64,000 nt of DNA from positions 124,001-188,000 of the forward strand of contig PHEB01000002.1 in assembly GCA_002842735.1 (NCBI GenBank). The letters are read 5' to 3'. Each line of letters starts with the position of its first letter. Within the stretch, counting starts at the first letter, position 1. Position numbers and translations under genes: made by a program. The notes under the pieces are model-generated. The model was not told where the DNA came from and ran no database searches. It worked only from the letters and a program-made list of their open reading frames with translations. The stretch is from Alphaproteobacteria bacterium HGW-Alphaproteobacteria-7 (GTDB lineage: Bacteria > Pseudomonadota > Alphaproteobacteria > Sphingomonadales > Sphingomonadaceae). Shown here one piece after another: positions 63,843 to 64,000 of this stretch.

Positions 63843-64000
63843 GATGAGAGAGCCTCTTCTAGTCAGCCGAAGCAAGATCGGAGGCTCAAAAACACCCCCA
63901 GCAAAGACACTGATGCGAGGACGGCGAACTCAATCCTGATCCCCAGATTTCGAAGCCATTGCCGCACAGCTTCGAGACCTCAGTTCGCGGTGCTTTTGCA

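Overview
The window looks like a chromosomal segment of an alphaproteobacterium of the order Sphingomonadales, most likely an Erythrobacteraceae-type organism. This is inferred from very high GC at third codon positions, a full-length CtrA cell-cycle regulator ending in Ala-Ala, an exosortase-A (XrtA) type polysaccharide gene pair, an HIG1-type twin-membrane protein next to a PduO-type adenosyltransferase, a DUF4167 protein, and palindromic repeats common in sphingomonads. Most of the window is core housekeeping DNA. The accessory signals are repeats, a few composition anomalies and an integrase-bearing island edge at the right end.

Layout. 1-3.5 kb: end of an XrtA-associated exopolysaccharide cluster (glycosyltransferase and O-ligase, divergent). 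3.6-8.8 kb: CoA metabolism (MaoC hydratase, thiolase, 3-hydroxyacyl-CoA dehydrogenase) mixed with an HNH nuclease, gluQ, an HIG1 protein and a cobalamin adenosyltransferase. 8.8-20 kb: mutS (carrying an in-frame repeat), maeB, DoxX, trmB, ctrA, an exported protein, rpoN and lptB. 20-30 kb: ppa, hisS (with an atypical C-terminus), prfA-prmC, DUF4167, lnt, metK, DUF418. 30-33.4 kb: a leftward operon scoA-scoB-esterase-caiB. 33.4-39.3 kb: a 500-bp non-coding region with strong hairpins and tandem terminators, a Cdc48-type double AAA ATPase, a perfect parS site and polA. 39.5-48.6 kb: Ala-rich lipoprotein, class A beta-lactamase-like protein, DUF305-LVIVD fusion, host-attachment family protein, groEL/groES with CIRCE, MscS and MATE. 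48.7-60 kb: rplJ-rplL on the minus strand and rpoB-rpoC on the plus strand, separated by a three-gene XRE/DUF2975/small-protein module. 60-64 kb: unknown gene, gltX, tRNA-Leu(CAG) and a tyrosine integrase that opens a probable genomic island.

Most notable observations: a 78-bp REPIN-like doublet exactly 26 codons long inside mutS, with the same-length element elsewhere in the window; a second palindrome family that supplies the hisS stop codon; AT-rich, foreign-looking sequence forming the C-terminus of HisRS and a ~20-residue insertion in GroEL; splitting and inversion of the usual rplJL-rpoBC order; a perfect ParB-binding parS; and a candidate structured RNA upstream of the bacterial Cdc48 homologue. 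I did not find a CRISPR array, a recognisable defence system or a biosynthetic cluster.
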